The position numbers and the translations under genes were made by a program. The notes beneath the pieces are model-generated. The model saw nothing but the letters and a program-made list of their open reading frames with translations. It had not been told where the DNA came from and did not search any database. 33,924 nt of DNA from Shewanella sp. (lineage in GTDB: Bacteria > Pseudomonadota > Gammaproteobacteria > Enterobacterales > Shewanellaceae), in the NCBI RefSeq assembly GCF_013214165.1, contig NZ_JABSSM010000047.1, forward strand, positions 1 through 33,924. The letters are read 5' to 3'. Of the stretch, positions 7,832 through 16,702 are shown piece after piece (positions within the stretch are counted from its first letter, which is position 1; each line of letters opens with the position of its first letter).

Positions 7832-9942
7832 ACAATTTAATGTATGTGTTGAACAAGGTCGGTCAGCGCAAAGATATCATGTTGGCGGTGTTACTCCTTG
7901 GGGTCATCTTTATGATGATTCTGCCGCTGCCTACTGCACTGGTGGATGTCTTGATTGGCATCAATATCACCATTGCCGTCGTCCTGCTGATGTTGGCTAT
8001 CTATATCAAGTCACCGCTGGAGTTCTCGGCCTTTCCTGTGGTGCTGCTGATCACGACGATCTTCAGGCTGTCGTTATCGATCACCACCACGCGACTCATT
8101 CTGCTGCAAGCCGATGCGGGTCAGATTGTTTATACCTTCGGTAACTTCGTGGTCGGCGGCAATCTGATTGTGGGCCTGGTTATCTTCTTGATCATCACCA
8201 TAGTGCAATTTCTGGTGATCACTAAGGGATCGGAGCGTGTCGCCGAAGTGAGCGCTCGTTTCTCTCTCGATGCCATGCCGGGTAAGCAGATGAGTATCGA
8301 TGGCGACATGCGCGCGGGTGTTATCGATGTCAATGAGGCCAGAGAGCGTCGTTCCGTGATCGAGAGAGAGAGTCAGATGTATGGCTCCATGGACGGTGCG
8401 ATGAAATTTGTTAAGGGAGATGCCATCGCAGGTTTAGTGATCATCTTCGTCAACATTCTTGGCGGGGTGACCATAGGCATCACCCAGAAGGGCATGTCGG
8501 CGGCCGATGCGTTGCAGCTATTTTCCGTATTAACCATAGGCGATGGCCTGGTCTCTCAGATCCCGGCCCTGCTTATTGCCATCACGGCTGGCATGATAGT
8601 CACCCGTGTCGATAATGACAATGCATCGGATATGGGGTCCGAGATTGGCGATCAAGTCACGGCGCAGCCCAGGGCCCTGATGATCGGTGGTGCCCTGTTA
8701 GTGCTATTTGCATTTATTCCGGGTTTCCCCACTGTAACCTTTATTATTCTAGCCTTGATCGTGGGCGGTGGCGGCGCCTTAATCGACTTTAACAATAAAA
8801 AACAATTGGTTAATCAATCCGATGATCTGCCAGCCTTCTTAGCCAATGGTGCCGGCGCGCCGGCGGCTAAGTCAAAAAATGCGCCGAGTAAAAACAATGG
8901 TAATAAGCTAGGCAACCAAGAAGAGTTTGCCTTAACTGTGCCCTTGATGATCGACATAGATGCCAGCTTACAATCACATCTCGAGGCCATCTCCCTCAAT
9001 GATGAACTCGTCAGGGTGAGAAGGGCCCTCTATCTGGATCTCGGCGTGCCATTTCCCGGTATCCACCTACGTTTTAACGCTAGCTTGAGTAATCAAGAAT
9101 ATGTGATCCATCTGCAGGAAGTCCCCGTAGCCAGGGGGCGCATCGTCAGAGAAAAGTTGCTGGTGACCGAAGGTTCGGAGCAACTTGAGCTCCTGAATAT
9201 AGATTACGACAGGGATGAAAATTTTCTGCCAAGTATCGATACCATCTGGGTCAAGGAAAGTAAGTTGGCTACCTTAGAGAAGTCCCGTATCGGCTTCCTT
9301 ACCCCAGATAGGATCTTAACTTACCATCTGTCCCATGTGCTTAAAGAGTACGCCGAAGATTTTGTCGGCATTCAGGAGGCGCGCTATCTGCTGGAAGAGA
9401 TGGAGGCGAGTTATGGTGATCTGGTTAAGGAAGCGCAACGTATGGTGCCGCTGCAGAAGATGACTGAGATCCTGCAGCGACTGGTGTCGGAAGATATCTC
9501 CATCAGAAACCTGCGCACCATACTCGAGGCGATGGTGGAGTGGGGCCAGAAAGAGAAAGATGTGGTGCAGTTGACCGAGTATATACGCACCAGCCTCAAA
9601 CGTTATATCTGCTACAAGTATTCCAATGGTCAGAATGTGTTACCGGCATATTTACTCGATCAGCAATTGGAGGAGACCATACGAAATGGTGTGCGTCAGA
9701 CCTCGGCAGGAAGCTACCTCGCCTTAGATCCGTCTGTCACACAGGAGTTTCTTGCCAACGTTAAGCAGACCGTGGGCGACCTAAGTAAGATGAACAATAA
9801 GCCGGTGATGGTGGTGTCCATGGATATACGTCGTTATGTGCGTAAATTGATCGAAGCGGATTACTACGACCTGCCTGTACTCTCGTTCCAAGAGCTGACT
9901 CAGCAGATCAATATTCAGCCTTTAGGCCGGGTGGGAATGTGA
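7828..9942 (+). CDS. sctV: SctV (YscV/PcrD) export gate
   Basis: A 704-residue FHIPEP-family protein forming the nonameric export gate in the inner membrane. The N-terminal 310 or so residues hold about eight membrane segments and the conserved cytoplasmic loop [21 protein letters not shown] linker rich in Asn/Lys/Ala (about 335-365) leads to the large cytoplasmic domain that binds SctX/SctY, the gatekeeper and chaperone-substrate pairs. Length equals YscV (704). The start overlaps the sctY stop (ATGA). Confidence 0.98.
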   Translation: MNNLMYVLNKVGQRKDIMLAVLLLGVIFMMILPLPTALVDVLIGINITIAVVLLMLAIYIKSPLEFSAFPVVLLITTIFRLSLSITTTRLILLQADAGQIVYTFGNFVVGGNLIVGLVIFLIITIVQFLVITKGSERVAEVSARFSLDAMPGKQMSIDGDMRAGVIDVNEARERRSVIERESQMYGSMDGAMKFVKGDAIAGLVIIFVNILGGVTIGITQKGMSAADALQLFSVLTIGDGLVSQIPALLIAITAGMIVTRVDNDNASDMGSEIGDQVTAQPRALMIGGALLVLFAFIPGFPTVTFIILALIVGGGGALIDFNNKKQLVNQSDDLPAFLANGAGAPAAKSKNAPSKNNGNKLGNQEEFALTVPLMIDIDASLQSHLEAISLNDELVRVRRALYLDLGVPFPGIHLRFNASLSNQEYVIHLQEVPVARGRIVREKLLVTEGSEQLELLNIDYDRDENFLPSIDTIWVKESKLATLEKSRIGFLTPDRILTYHLSHVLKEYAEDFVGIQEARYLLEEMEASYGDLVKEAQRMVPLQKMTEILQRLVSEDISIRNLRTILEAMVEWGQKEKDVVQLTEYIRTSLKRYICYKYSNGQNVLPAYLLDQQLEETIRNGVRQTSAGSYLALDPSVTQEFLANVKQTVGDLSKMNNKPVMVVSMDIRRYVRKLIEADYYDLPVLSFQELTQQINIQPLGRVGM

Positions 9943-10352
9943 GTAAGCATCATGACCGCCTGAGTCAGTATTTTATCAAACAAGGCTATCGAGTCGCGCC
10001 TTATTATTGGCAACAAACTGACATAGAGCTAGGAACGGCCATCGAACTGGACCAAGCCCTACTCGTTTATCGTGTCGAGTCGGAGCATCAGCGAATCCTC
10101 ATCGTCAAATTCAGCCGAAAAAATCCCAAAGTCTGCCTGAGTAGTCCCTTTAAGCCTCTGTATATATTGGCAGAGGCTGCTATCCAAGTGTTCGGTAAAG
10201 CATATCGGCTGGAAGGCGAGGTGGATGTATTTCGGGGGAGTCGCCTCAGTAATAAGAGGTTGGCACGCTATTACCAATATACGGGGGCTAAGCTGGATAT
10301 TGACACCGGGCAATACTCGCTTCTGTTAGCCAACCTGAGGAATATTCACTGA
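9939..10352 (+). CDS. lcrR: LcrR/PcrR-family protein
   Basis: A 137-residue protein in the position of lcrR/pcrR, immediately after sctV. It starts with GTG overlapping the sctV stop (GTGA). LcrR is about 146 residues, has no known enzymatic motif, and affects calcium control and LcrG stability in Yersinia; the exact mechanism is unclear. The sequence is basic at the C-terminus ([14 protein letters not shown]). No signal peptide or membrane segment. Confidence 0.85.
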   Translation: MSKHHDRLSQYFIKQGYRVAPYYWQQTDIELGTAIELDQALLVYRVESEHQRILIVKFSRKNPKVCLSSPFKPLYILAEAAIQVFGKAYRLEGEVDVFRGSRLSNKRLARYYQYTGAKLDIDTGQYSLLLANLRNIH

Positions 10353-10438
10353 GCTGGCTGCCAGATTTTCACAAAATGATAATTTTACGCCTCTGAGTTA
10401 CAGCCTTAAAAAGATTAACATTTTACTATGGAGAACAT

Positions 10439-10744
10439 ATGGCAGATGCTGAAAACAACCCACTAGTGGCTACTATCGCCGAGGCACAGAAGGCGATAGA
10501 GAATGCCGAGCAAAGAAGTGAATTAGTGAGCGAGATGCTGGCAGGATTAGGGGTGAGTCATCTCGCCGCGAGTGCCATCTTTGATAATCAGGCCATGGAT
10601 CCAGAGCTGACGCAACAGGCGGAGAAAGACTTGCTTCATGAGGTGCATCGTCAGCGACGGGCCGCATTGACAGCCAATCCCACACTGGGTGTCAAGGACA
10701 GCAAGAAGCGTAGACCGACCATGATGCGTGGCATGATGATTTAA
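10439..10744 (+). CDS. lcrG: LcrG/PcrG, chaperone and export regulator of LcrV
   Basis: A 101-residue helical protein with the LcrG N-terminal region (EAQKAIENAEQRSELVSEML), which forms the antiparallel helical pair that caps LcrV, and a basic, methionine-rich end (MMRGMMI). LcrG keeps the tip protein unassembled in the cytoplasm and blocks secretion before host contact. GGAG lies five bases before the ATG. Opens the G-V-H-B-D translocon gene set. Confidence 0.9.
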   Translation: MADAENNPLVATIAEAQKAIENAEQRSELVSEMLAGLGVSHLAASAIFDNQAMDPELTQQAEKDLLHEVHRQRRAALTANPTLGVKDSKKRRPTMMRGMMI

Positions 10745-10759
10745 CTAAGGAATGAAAGT

Positions 10760-11719
10760 ATGGCGATAGGTTCCATAAGTAATACTCCGGCAGAGATAGT
10801 TTCTCGGGTTCGAGAGGCGTCACAAGGCCAAAACTTAGTCGATTTGAGAGCGTTTGCTTCTAAGATACAAGAGAAGGTACGTGATGCTAAAAATCTTGAG
10901 GGTAATAGCATCTGGTCAACGGCTAACGAAAGCATTTTTACGCCTAAATCGGGTAAAGATCTGACTTCCGAGCAGCAATTGAGTGACTTTCAGCGCTTCT
11001 GGAGCCTAGTGGCCAATCAGCTAGCCTCAACGGGCCAAGATCCGCAAGATTTGTTAAAAACCGATGGCAACTTGTTTATCAGGTTGAATACAGATCTCGA
11101 GGCCTTGTTTGCTAAAGTCCCTTCGGGTCAGACATTTGATGTTGCGGATATGAAGCATCTTGCCCTGTTATCGGTATTTTCTGAGCGATTAGACAGTCCC
11201 ATTTTAGTCACATATCAAGATAGGTTGTTTGCCAACCAAGCCAAACGTGACACCGCGCAGAAAGAGCTGAAAGGCTTGTCAAATGAACTGAAAATTTATG
11301 GCACCATTCAGAGTAAATTGCATACGGCGCTGGCTAAAGGTACGCAATACAGTTCCACGGAACCACTCATTTACGATGACTTTGGCTTCGATAATGATGC
11401 CGATTACAAGGCATCTTCCATCTATGAAAAACTGAAAAATATCACCGGTAAGACGGGTGACCCCATATCGAGTAAAGCGTTTTTAATGGCGATAGGGCTC
11501 ACGCCTGAAGATGACTATTCGGGGGATGACTTCAAGGAGAAGCTAGCGAGTCTGGGCACTGCCATCTCAGATAAATCTAAGCTGATTAATGATGATGTCA
11601 GCCTTAAGACCACAGAACTGAATCAAATCTCATCGACCTACAACAGCACCGTCGAGGCGATAAATCGATTCGTGCAGAAATATCACAGTGTGATGCAGGA
11701 CATATTGCGTCAAATTTAG
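10760..11719 (+). CDS. lcrV: LcrV/PcrV (SctA) needle-tip protein
   Basis: A 319-residue hydrophilic protein between PcrV (294) and LcrV (326) in length. The pentameric tip complex scaffolds insertion of the YopB/YopD translocon. Long helices flank the globular part: one around residues 145-185, and the C-terminal one (TYNSTVEAINRFVQKYHSVM) corresponds to the helix involved in LcrG binding and pentamer formation. An AAGGAA ribosome-binding site precedes the ATG. Confidence 0.95.
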   Translation: MAIGSISNTPAEIVSRVREASQGQNLVDLRAFASKIQEKVRDAKNLEGNSIWSTANESIFTPKSGKDLTSEQQLSDFQRFWSLVANQLASTGQDPQDLLKTDGNLFIRLNTDLEALFAKVPSGQTFDVADMKHLALLSVFSERLDSPILVTYQDRLFANQAKRDTAQKELKGLSNELKIYGTIQSKLHTALAKGTQYSSTEPLIYDDFGFDNDADYKASSIYEKLKNITGKTGDPISSKAFLMAIGLTPEDDYSGDDFKEKLASLGTAISDKSKLINDDVSLKTTELNQISSTYNSTVEAINRFVQKYHSVMQDILRQI

Positions 11720-11727
11720 GATCCATC

Positions 11728-12213
11728 ATGACAGAACAAACTCAAACACAAGATAGCAATTACGAAGATGAGCTGCTCTCATTTTTGGAAGATGGCGGCA
11801 CCATGGGGATGTTACGTAATATTCCCGATGATGCCATAGAGCAGATGTATGCGGTTGCCTTTAATTACTATGAGTCGGCTAAATATGATGAGGCCCATAA
11901 GATATTTCAGCTCTTATGTACCTTAGATCATTATCAGGTGCGCTTCTTCATGGGGTTGGGAGCCTGCCGTCAGGAGATGAAGCAGTATGAGTTAGCCGTG
12001 GATGCGTACAGTTTTGCCACCTTGATTGATGTTAATGACCCTAGGGCCCCCTTCCATGCTGGTGAGTGTCACCTAGCGTTGGGGAATAGGGAGGCGGCCG
12101 AGAGTGGCTTTTATACCGCCAGTCATTTGGCAAAGAAACAGCCTGCTTACTCCGAGCTGGCGCAGCGAGCCAATGCAATGCGGGAAGAAATCACTAGACC
12201 AGGAGCGACATAA
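11728..12213 (+). CDS. lcrH: LcrH/SycD (PcrH) translocator chaperone
   Basis: A 161-residue class II chaperone with three TPR-like repeats (IEQMYAVAFNYYESAKYDEA, then VRFFMGLGACRQEMKQYELA, then PFHAGECHLALGNREAAESG). It binds both pore proteins YopB and YopD in the cytoplasm. Length matches SycD (168) and PcrH (167). Its TAA stop shares a base with the yopB ATG. Confidence 0.96.
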   Translation: MTEQTQTQDSNYEDELLSFLEDGGTMGMLRNIPDDAIEQMYAVAFNYYESAKYDEAHKIFQLLCTLDHYQVRFFMGLGACRQEMKQYELAVDAYSFATLIDVNDPRAPFHAGECHLALGNREAAESGFYTASHLAKKQPAYSELAQRANAMREEITRPGAT

Positions 12214-13490
12214 TGACTCAGATCACGTTAACGAATCCGTTAGCCCAGAGTGCTGCACTCTTGGATGCGGATCAAGAAATCACCCCTGCTAGATTGGGGA
12301 AAAAGCAGCAACTGGACATTAGGGTAAGTAGAAATACTGAGGCGCAAGCGTCTGTAGGCACCAATAAGCAGGGGGTCATGCTGGATAAACCCAACCCACT
12401 GACGAATATTGCATCCCTTGCTAGCGCCGAGAAAACCTTTAATGAACTGAGTCAGCTCATTAATAGTAATCGCAATTCCGTTCAGGATTCAATGGATAAA
12501 ACTGGTGATATATTTACCCAATTTTTAACCTCTGCATTTCAAAAGGGAACGGGTCTAGCTAAAGGACCGGCTAAAGGTGTCGAATATGGTATCGGCAGTG
12601 CGTTTATTGCTCTGTCGGCATCCTCGGTGGCTGATTTTGATATTGAGTTAGCCAAGACGATCACAGAACTTGAACGGGCGCAGAACAAGTTAAAAACCGA
12701 AGAGATAAAGCGCGCACGTTCCGAGAATGAAGTGCAGATGAAAGATAACCAATCCAAGATAAAAGAATCTGAAGAGGCGGCTCATGAGGCTAAAAAGTCA
12801 GGGCTTTTCACTAAGATTTTTGGCTATATCAGCGCTGCCATATCGATCGTTATCGGTACAATTATGATAGCGACAGGCATAGGGGCTGTAGCTGGTGCTG
12901 CCATGATTATCGGCGGCGTATTGGGTATCGTCTCACAGGTATTACAAGAACCTGCAGTGCAGAGTGCACTAAAAGATGCCGGCATTAATGTCGAAGCATT
13001 TCAACACGTGATGATGGCACTAGAGATTATTTCGGCTGTGGTAAGTACCGTGGCTTCGTTTGGTGGCGCTGCCGCAGGTAAAGCCGCTCAGCTGGCGGGG
13101 AAAATAAGTAGCAAGATGTCATCCGGGCTGATAAAAATCGCGGATAAGTTCGATAATATAAATGCGTTAGGCACATCAATTAACAAATTTGGTACTGCTG
13201 CTACCAAGGTCAGAACCGTCTCTAGTATCACCGAATCCAGTGCCAATGTGGTTCAAGGTACAGCGAGTACGTTCAATACTGGTTTTCAGGCCAATGCCAT
13301 AGGTAAACAGGCCGAGACTCAAGATAGTAGAGCCGAGGTATTAGCCATACGAGCCGTGATCGATCGCCTCAAGGAGGAAATCAGTCGCATGAATCAGGAG
13401 TTTCAGGAGGTGATGCAAAGGATCATGGAGATGATTAATGCCAATGGTGACTCTATGAAAGAAATCTTAAGCCGTCCAGCGGCGGTATAG
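12213..13490 (+). CDS. yopB: YopB/PopB (SctE) major translocator
   Basis: A 425-residue pore protein; YopB is 401 and PopB 390. A coiled-coil stretch (about 145-195, Lys/Glu-rich) precedes a long hydrophobic hairpin at 205-244 rich in Gly/Ile/Ala, with a further hydrophobic helix near 268-288 and an amphipathic C-terminus. With YopD it forms the host-membrane pore through which effectors pass. The start overlaps the lcrH stop. Confidence 0.95.
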   Translation: MTQITLTNPLAQSAALLDADQEITPARLGKKQQLDIRVSRNTEAQASVGTNKQGVMLDKPNPLTNIASLASAEKTFNELSQLINSNRNSVQDSMDKTGDIFTQFLTSAFQKGTGLAKGPAKGVEYGIGSAFIALSASSVADFDIELAKTITELERAQNKLKTEEIKRARSENEVQMKDNQSKIKESEEAAHEAKKSGLFTKIFGYISAAISIVIGTIMIATGIGAVAGAAMIIGGVLGIVSQVLQEPAVQSALKDAGINVEAFQHVMMALEIISAVVSTVASFGGAAAGKAAQLAGKISSKMSSGLIKIADKFDNINALGTSINKFGTAATKVRTVSSITESSANVVQGTASTFNTGFQANAIGKQAETQDSRAEVLAIRAVIDRLKEEISRMNQEFQEVMQRIMEMINANGDSMKEILSRPAAV

Positions 13491-13499
13491 GAGAATATT

Positions 13500-14516
13500 A
13501 TGAACTTAGTAATACAAAGTGGTACCACGACTCTAACGTCTGTGGACGATGTCAATTCGGTTAATCGGGTGAGCAGCCAGAAGACGACACAAGCGGCGGC
13601 AACAAGCTCAGAGTTAATCATTATTAAACAGGGTAACCGAGCCGTGTTAGAGCTGCCCTTACAAGCTTTAGATCCAATCCAGACTGCTAAGCTAACACAG
13701 CTGCTAGAGTCGGTTAATTCTACGGCGTTTAACAATAATATAGGGACTGCAGTCGACTCGGTGCAGAAGGAGTTAAGCGCGTTCCTGGCGACGATGGGGA
13801 TGAGCGGTAACTCAGAGATAAAGGCTTCGAACAAGGGCCCACTAGCGGATCTTTTCGAACTGATGATCTTACTGTTTCAACTTGCGAAAGATAACCGTGA
13901 ATTAAATATTGCTCAGCGTGATATCGCCACTACGGCATCTGTTGCATCGATAAGAGCCCAGGCGAGCGAGTTAAGAAGTGCGAAGGGAGCTCTGATTGCC
14001 ATGGCAGTGGTGAGTGGCGTACTCGCAGTAACGAGTGCTGTGATGGCGGTGAAGTCGACGTCAACAAGTACCCAGCACCTCAGAGAAAGCAGTAAGGTGA
14101 ATAGTCAGCTTGGCCAACAACAAAAATTTAAAGATACCTTGAATAGCCTACATGATGAGGGTAAACATGTGTCCTCAGCCCTTCGTGGTACTGATGCTGA
14201 TATCGGTAAGCTGACTCGACAAAACTTTGAAATTGATACCTTACTCAGGACGCGAGATTCAAGTGCTCAAGCCCGTAATACTGTCTTGCAAGGAGTCGGT
14301 CAGATATCGAATAATATCGGCAATGTTTACCAAACGGGTGCTCAGGCCTCTCAGAAAGAGGAAGAAGCGGAAGGGACTCTGGCTCAGGCTGAGAAGCAGA
14401 AAGCGGATGATCGTATTGGCTATGATGATAATTTCTTAAAAGAAGTGCGTGATCTCTTGCGTGCCATTGGCGAAAGTTATAATCAAGCTTGGAAAGCGGC
14501 GTCAATTCCAGCCTAG
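13500..14516 (+). CDS. yopD: YopD/PopD (SctB) minor translocator
   Basis: A 338-residue protein (YopD 306, PopD 295) with a single strong hydrophobic segment at 163-184 (ALIAMAVVSGVLAVTSAVMA) and coiled-coil character at the C-terminal end, the standard YopD plan. It completes the translocon operon and is followed 16 bases downstream by a strong intrinsic terminator. AGGAGA precedes the ATG. Confidence 0.94.
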   Translation: MNLVIQSGTTTLTSVDDVNSVNRVSSQKTTQAAATSSELIIIKQGNRAVLELPLQALDPIQTAKLTQLLESVNSTAFNNNIGTAVDSVQKELSAFLATMGMSGNSEIKASNKGPLADLFELMILLFQLAKDNRELNIAQRDIATTASVASIRAQASELRSAKGALIAMAVVSGVLAVTSAVMAVKSTSTSTQHLRESSKVNSQLGQQQKFKDTLNSLHDEGKHVSSALRGTDADIGKLTRQNFEIDTLLRTRDSSAQARNTVLQGVGQISNNIGNVYQTGAQASQKEEEAEGTLAQAEKQKADDRIGYDDNFLKEVRDLLRAIGESYNQAWKAASIPA

Positions 14517-14532
14517 TCATTGAGCTGATAGG

Positions 14533-14564
14533 AAAAGTGGTGAATTGATTCACCACTTTTTTTT
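14533..14564 (+). terminator. Rho-independent terminator after yopD
   Basis: A perfect 12-bp stem (AAAAGTGGTGAA pairing with TTCACCACTTTT), loop TTGA, followed directly by four more T. The A-rich left arm means it can also act on transcripts from the opposite strand. Confidence 0.93.
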
Positions 14565-14601
14565 GCCCAGCGAAGCGGAATTATACCATTCCGGCGCAGT
14601 A

Positions 14602-14890
14602 TCCTCGGCCCGAGTGAAAGTCGTGGGTATTCACCCCTCATGTTGCTGAGAGTCGACCAAGGAGGACGTCTAAGACCCTAGACGGCACCGCCGCAGGCGA
14701 TAGATAACCATGAAGCTTCGATTACCTTCAATCCACCAAACGAAAATAAACAACGCCCAATGAATCCAATAGACTAACCAAGTCGAAGAAACACACTGCT
14801 TACTCTTTGCTTGTAAGAACAGGTGCAGATGCGGCTGCGAGCTTCCAAAACAAGGTGAGGTATCACGAAGTGATACTCTCCGAACGAGAG
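14602..14890 (+). repeat. Structured non-coding repeat, copy B
   Basis: Second copy of the element at 5133-5440, same orientation. Conserved blocks include AGTCGACCAAGGAGGACGTC (14651-14670), CCGCAGGCGATAGATAACCA (14691-14710), CACTGCTTACTCTTTGCTTG (14794-14813) and GATGCGGCTGCGAGCT (14828-14843). Its hairpins differ in sequence but keep pairing: CGTCT/AGACG (14667-14671 with 14680-14684), GTATCAC/GTGATAC (14860-14876) and CTCTC/GAGAG around the CGAAC loop (14876-14890). Confidence 0.8.
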
Positions 14891-15301
14891 ATAGGGATAT
14901 CGAACTGGCCGTTAAACATGGACGTTGTTTGTTTTGGCATTTCCACCATGACCAACAGGGATGTAGGGAATGCCATAATGATACCGGGAGTATCATTGGC
15001 CCGTGGCGGTCAGATGTTTTGGCAGAGGCTATAGGGACGTCTCTTATAAAATCAAGAGCCGGCGTCTCGTAGAACTTTCTCGCAGTAAAAAGTGCCCATG
15101 CTTCGCCGGCTAGGCTATAAATTACAAATGAAGGTAAAGGTTAACACTCACTCCCCAATACCCATTCAGCCAAAAGCTAAACACAAAAAATATAACGAGT
15201 CTTCATTCGAAGGCTAGCAAGTTTTTGGGCAAAAACGAGTTTCAAGTTCAACCTTGTAGTGAACAGTAAGATCTAATCGAAGAAGTAAATAACCCAGTGT
15301 A

Positions 15302-15331
15302 GATGCGGCTGCGAGCTGAAACGTGTTCAGC
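15302..15331 (+). repeat. Partial third copy of the structured repeat
   Basis: GATGCGGCTGCGAGCT at 15302-15317 is identical to copies A and B and is followed at once by a hairpin GCTGAA/TTCAGC (15315-15331) in the place where the other copies also have a hairpin. Upstream, TCGAAGAAGTAAA resembles the TCGAAGAAAYACAC block of A and B. It ends three bases from the exsE stop, so it may also affect the exsE transcript end. Confidence 0.5.
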
Positions 15332-15333
15332 GG

Positions 15334-15621
15334 TCAGGCGAGTCTTATTAACCTGTCTCTTAAGGATTTGCTTGAACTTGCATCTGATGCTGGATTGAAT
15401 AACTCATCGATTTTCTGCTGTGGTACGTGGGAAAACCTGTCGATAAGCAAGTGGCGCAACCTCTGCGCCGACTGCTGTTTCGAGACGGAGGGACTCGCTT
15501 GAGAAATTAAGCCAATATTTTTTTCTTTAAACGATACCGTGGAGGCCTTAGTTCCTGCTGCTTGAGCCTCTCGTGCTTGGTAGAGCAAACCTTGCTTGCC
15601 ACCGATATTATTAGCCATCAT
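15334..15621 (-). CDS. exsE: Probable ExsE, secreted anti-ExsC regulator
   Basis: A 95-residue protein starting two bases after exsC on the same strand, with AAGG seven bases before its ATG. ExsE is small (81 residues in P. aeruginosa), exported by the T3SS, and inhibits ExsC inside the cell; its loss by secretion releases the activation cascade. The Ser/Thr/Gln-rich N-terminal half fits a secretion signal, and the end (SLRDRLIRLA) is basic and helical. ExsE proteins are poorly conserved, so the call relies on position after exsC. It could instead be a small effector chaperoned by the upstream gene product. Confidence 0.68.
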   Translation of the reverse strand: MMANNIGGKQGLLYQAREAQAAGTKASTVSFKEKNIGLISQASPSVSKQQSAQRLRHLLIDRFSHVPQQKIDELFNPASDASSSKSLRDRLIRLA

Positions 15622-15623
15622 AT

Positions 15624-16076
15624 CTATACCTTGATCCCACTGATTTTAGCCAAGCTAGGTTGCTCTAGCTCTGACTCAGGTGCTTGGATATTCAAGAGCT
15701 CCCCCCATCTTTCTGCTTGTGAGACTTGCTCGGCCAATACGGTTTCAAACTGAGAAAAATCGAGATCATCGACATCGATATGTTGGTAGAGGCAAAGTTG
15801 CTGCTCTTCTAAATTCATGCCGAATACGAGTCTGTGGTCACTCCAATGATAATTAAATGCGAGTAAAGAGCGCAGGATCGCATCATCTAGGTTAGCGGAT
15901 TCGGTGATTTGGGCTTCGAAAACTAATAGGCCTTTTTCTGCCAGATAGATGATGTGGACAACAAGCTTGTCATCGAATGAGAGGCTGATTGAGTCATGTT
16001 TCAATGCCAGATTTTTCAGACCTATACTGTCACCAAAATCTTGTAAAATGGAATTAATTTTTAGCGATACATCCAT
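15624..16076 (-). CDS. exsC: ExsC, class I chaperone and anti-anti-activator
   Basis: The ATG at 16076 gives 150 residues; AGGA lies eight bases upstream, and MDVSLKINSILQDFGDSIGL matches the ExsC N-terminus in P. aeruginosa (145 residues). The open frame continues upstream to a TTG at 16148, but that adds 24 residues not expected in ExsC. CesT-type fold: N-terminal helix, strands around LVVHIIYLAEKGLLVFEAQI, the conserved-looking FNYHWSDHRLVFGMN and a final helix. ExsC binds ExsE, or ExsD when ExsE has been secreted. In Pseudomonas exsC heads exsCEBA; here exsCE is inverted and divergent from exsB. Confidence 0.85.
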   Translation of the reverse strand: MDVSLKINSILQDFGDSIGLKNLALKHDSISLSFDDKLVVHIIYLAEKGLLVFEAQITESANLDDAILRSLLAFNYHWSDHRLVFGMNLEEQQLCLYQHIDVDDLDFSQFETVLAEQVSQAERWGELLNIQAPESELEQPSLAKISGIKV

Positions 16077-16270
16077 ACTTAAGTCCTGTAAAGGCAAGGG
16101 GTTACTGAGCGATAATTGCTCCAGTTTATCAATATGTAAGTCAAACAATTGTTGTAATTCGCTGTGATTTTTTAGCTGGCGGTCGTGATGCTGCTCTTGG
16201 GCTATTAGCTCGCATGCCGCGTGTTACCATCCCTCAAAGCGATAGATAGATGCTAATGGCTAAGGGAATA

Positions 16271-16702
16271 ATGAAGTTTACACCGATATCCATGGCACTC
16301 ATTGGTGCCAGCCTGCTTAGTGCCTGCGTCGAGGTGAGTGTGACCCGAGTGTTACAACCTATTACTACGGCGAATCGAGTAGACAAAAATTCAGCAACGG
16401 GGGCCATTGTGAGCGGTTGGGTCTCGGTCGCGCATCATGTCCCCGCTCATACATCTAAGTTGACTGTCAGCCTATATATGAAATATGAGGGACAGCAATT
16501 TGTTGTCGCTAAACAGGTTTACCAGAATAGTCATCTGCCGGTTCGTTACTTCTTTGCCGTGGCACCGATTCAATCGGGCCAGGGGCCCATGTTGCTTGAG
16601 GCTAAGTTAGAGTTTAATGGCAGACTCAAGGGGCTTGCCAGTTCAGATTATCTCTATCGCTTAGGTACTAGCGAGTTAGATTTAATCTTGGATGAATATT
16701 AA
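16271..16702 (+). CDS. exsB: ExsB/YscW-family pilotin lipoprotein
   Basis: From the ATG at 16271 (AAGGG just upstream) the product is 143 residues, with a lipoprotein signal ending in LLSAC (Cys19). Two in-frame ATGs at 16250 and 16256 would give a longer, less typical leader. The mature part is beta-rich (WVSVAHHVP, SKLTVSLYMKYEGQQFVVA), like the YscW/ExsB fold. In P. aeruginosa ExsB is an outer-membrane lipoprotein that helps the secretin assemble, so its partner here would be SctC at 20023-21867. Confidence 0.85.
   Translation: MKFTPISMALIGASLLSACVEVSVTRVLQPITTANRVDKNSATGAIVSGWVSVAHHVPAHTSKLTVSLYMKYEGQQFVVAKQVYQNSHLPVRYFFAVAPIQSGQGPMLLEAKLEFNGRLKGLASSDYLYRLGTSELDLILDEY

Larger units (their letters stand above)
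14517..15333. other. Non-coding spacer between yopD and exsE
   Basis: No supportable gene in 817 bases. It holds the yopD terminator, repeat copy B (14602-14890), a partial third copy near 15302-15331, and several small hairpins such as GTTTTT/AAAAAC at 15221-15236. The short open frames here have no family resemblance. Confidence 0.75.

Noticed and set aside
8130..9764. Open frames overlapping sctV in other frames
   Set aside because: Shadows of sctV; composition follows the sctV codons and no ribosome-binding site precedes them.
10379..10429. ExsA-like core (GCC, six bases, TTACA) with TACTAT at the 22-base position ahead of lcrG
   Set aside because: The predicted transcript would start at about 10436, after the GGAG ribosome-binding site and only three bases before the lcrG ATG, so it could not support normal translation. 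lcrG is probably read from the sctW promoter or another unseen one.
14670..15034. Short open frames on both strands between yopD and exsE
   Set aside because: They lie in repeat copy B and neighbouring hairpins; coding is not conserved between repeat copies.
16077..16148. 24-residue N-terminal extension of ExsC from a TTG
   Set aside because: The ATG at 16076 has a good AGGA and aligns with the start of known ExsC; the extension has no ribosome-binding site.
16077..16270. ExsA-dependent promoter for exsC or exsB
   Set aside because: An A-run (16168-16174) is present on the exsC strand, but no GnC-N6-TGnnA core with a fitting -10 was found in either direction.
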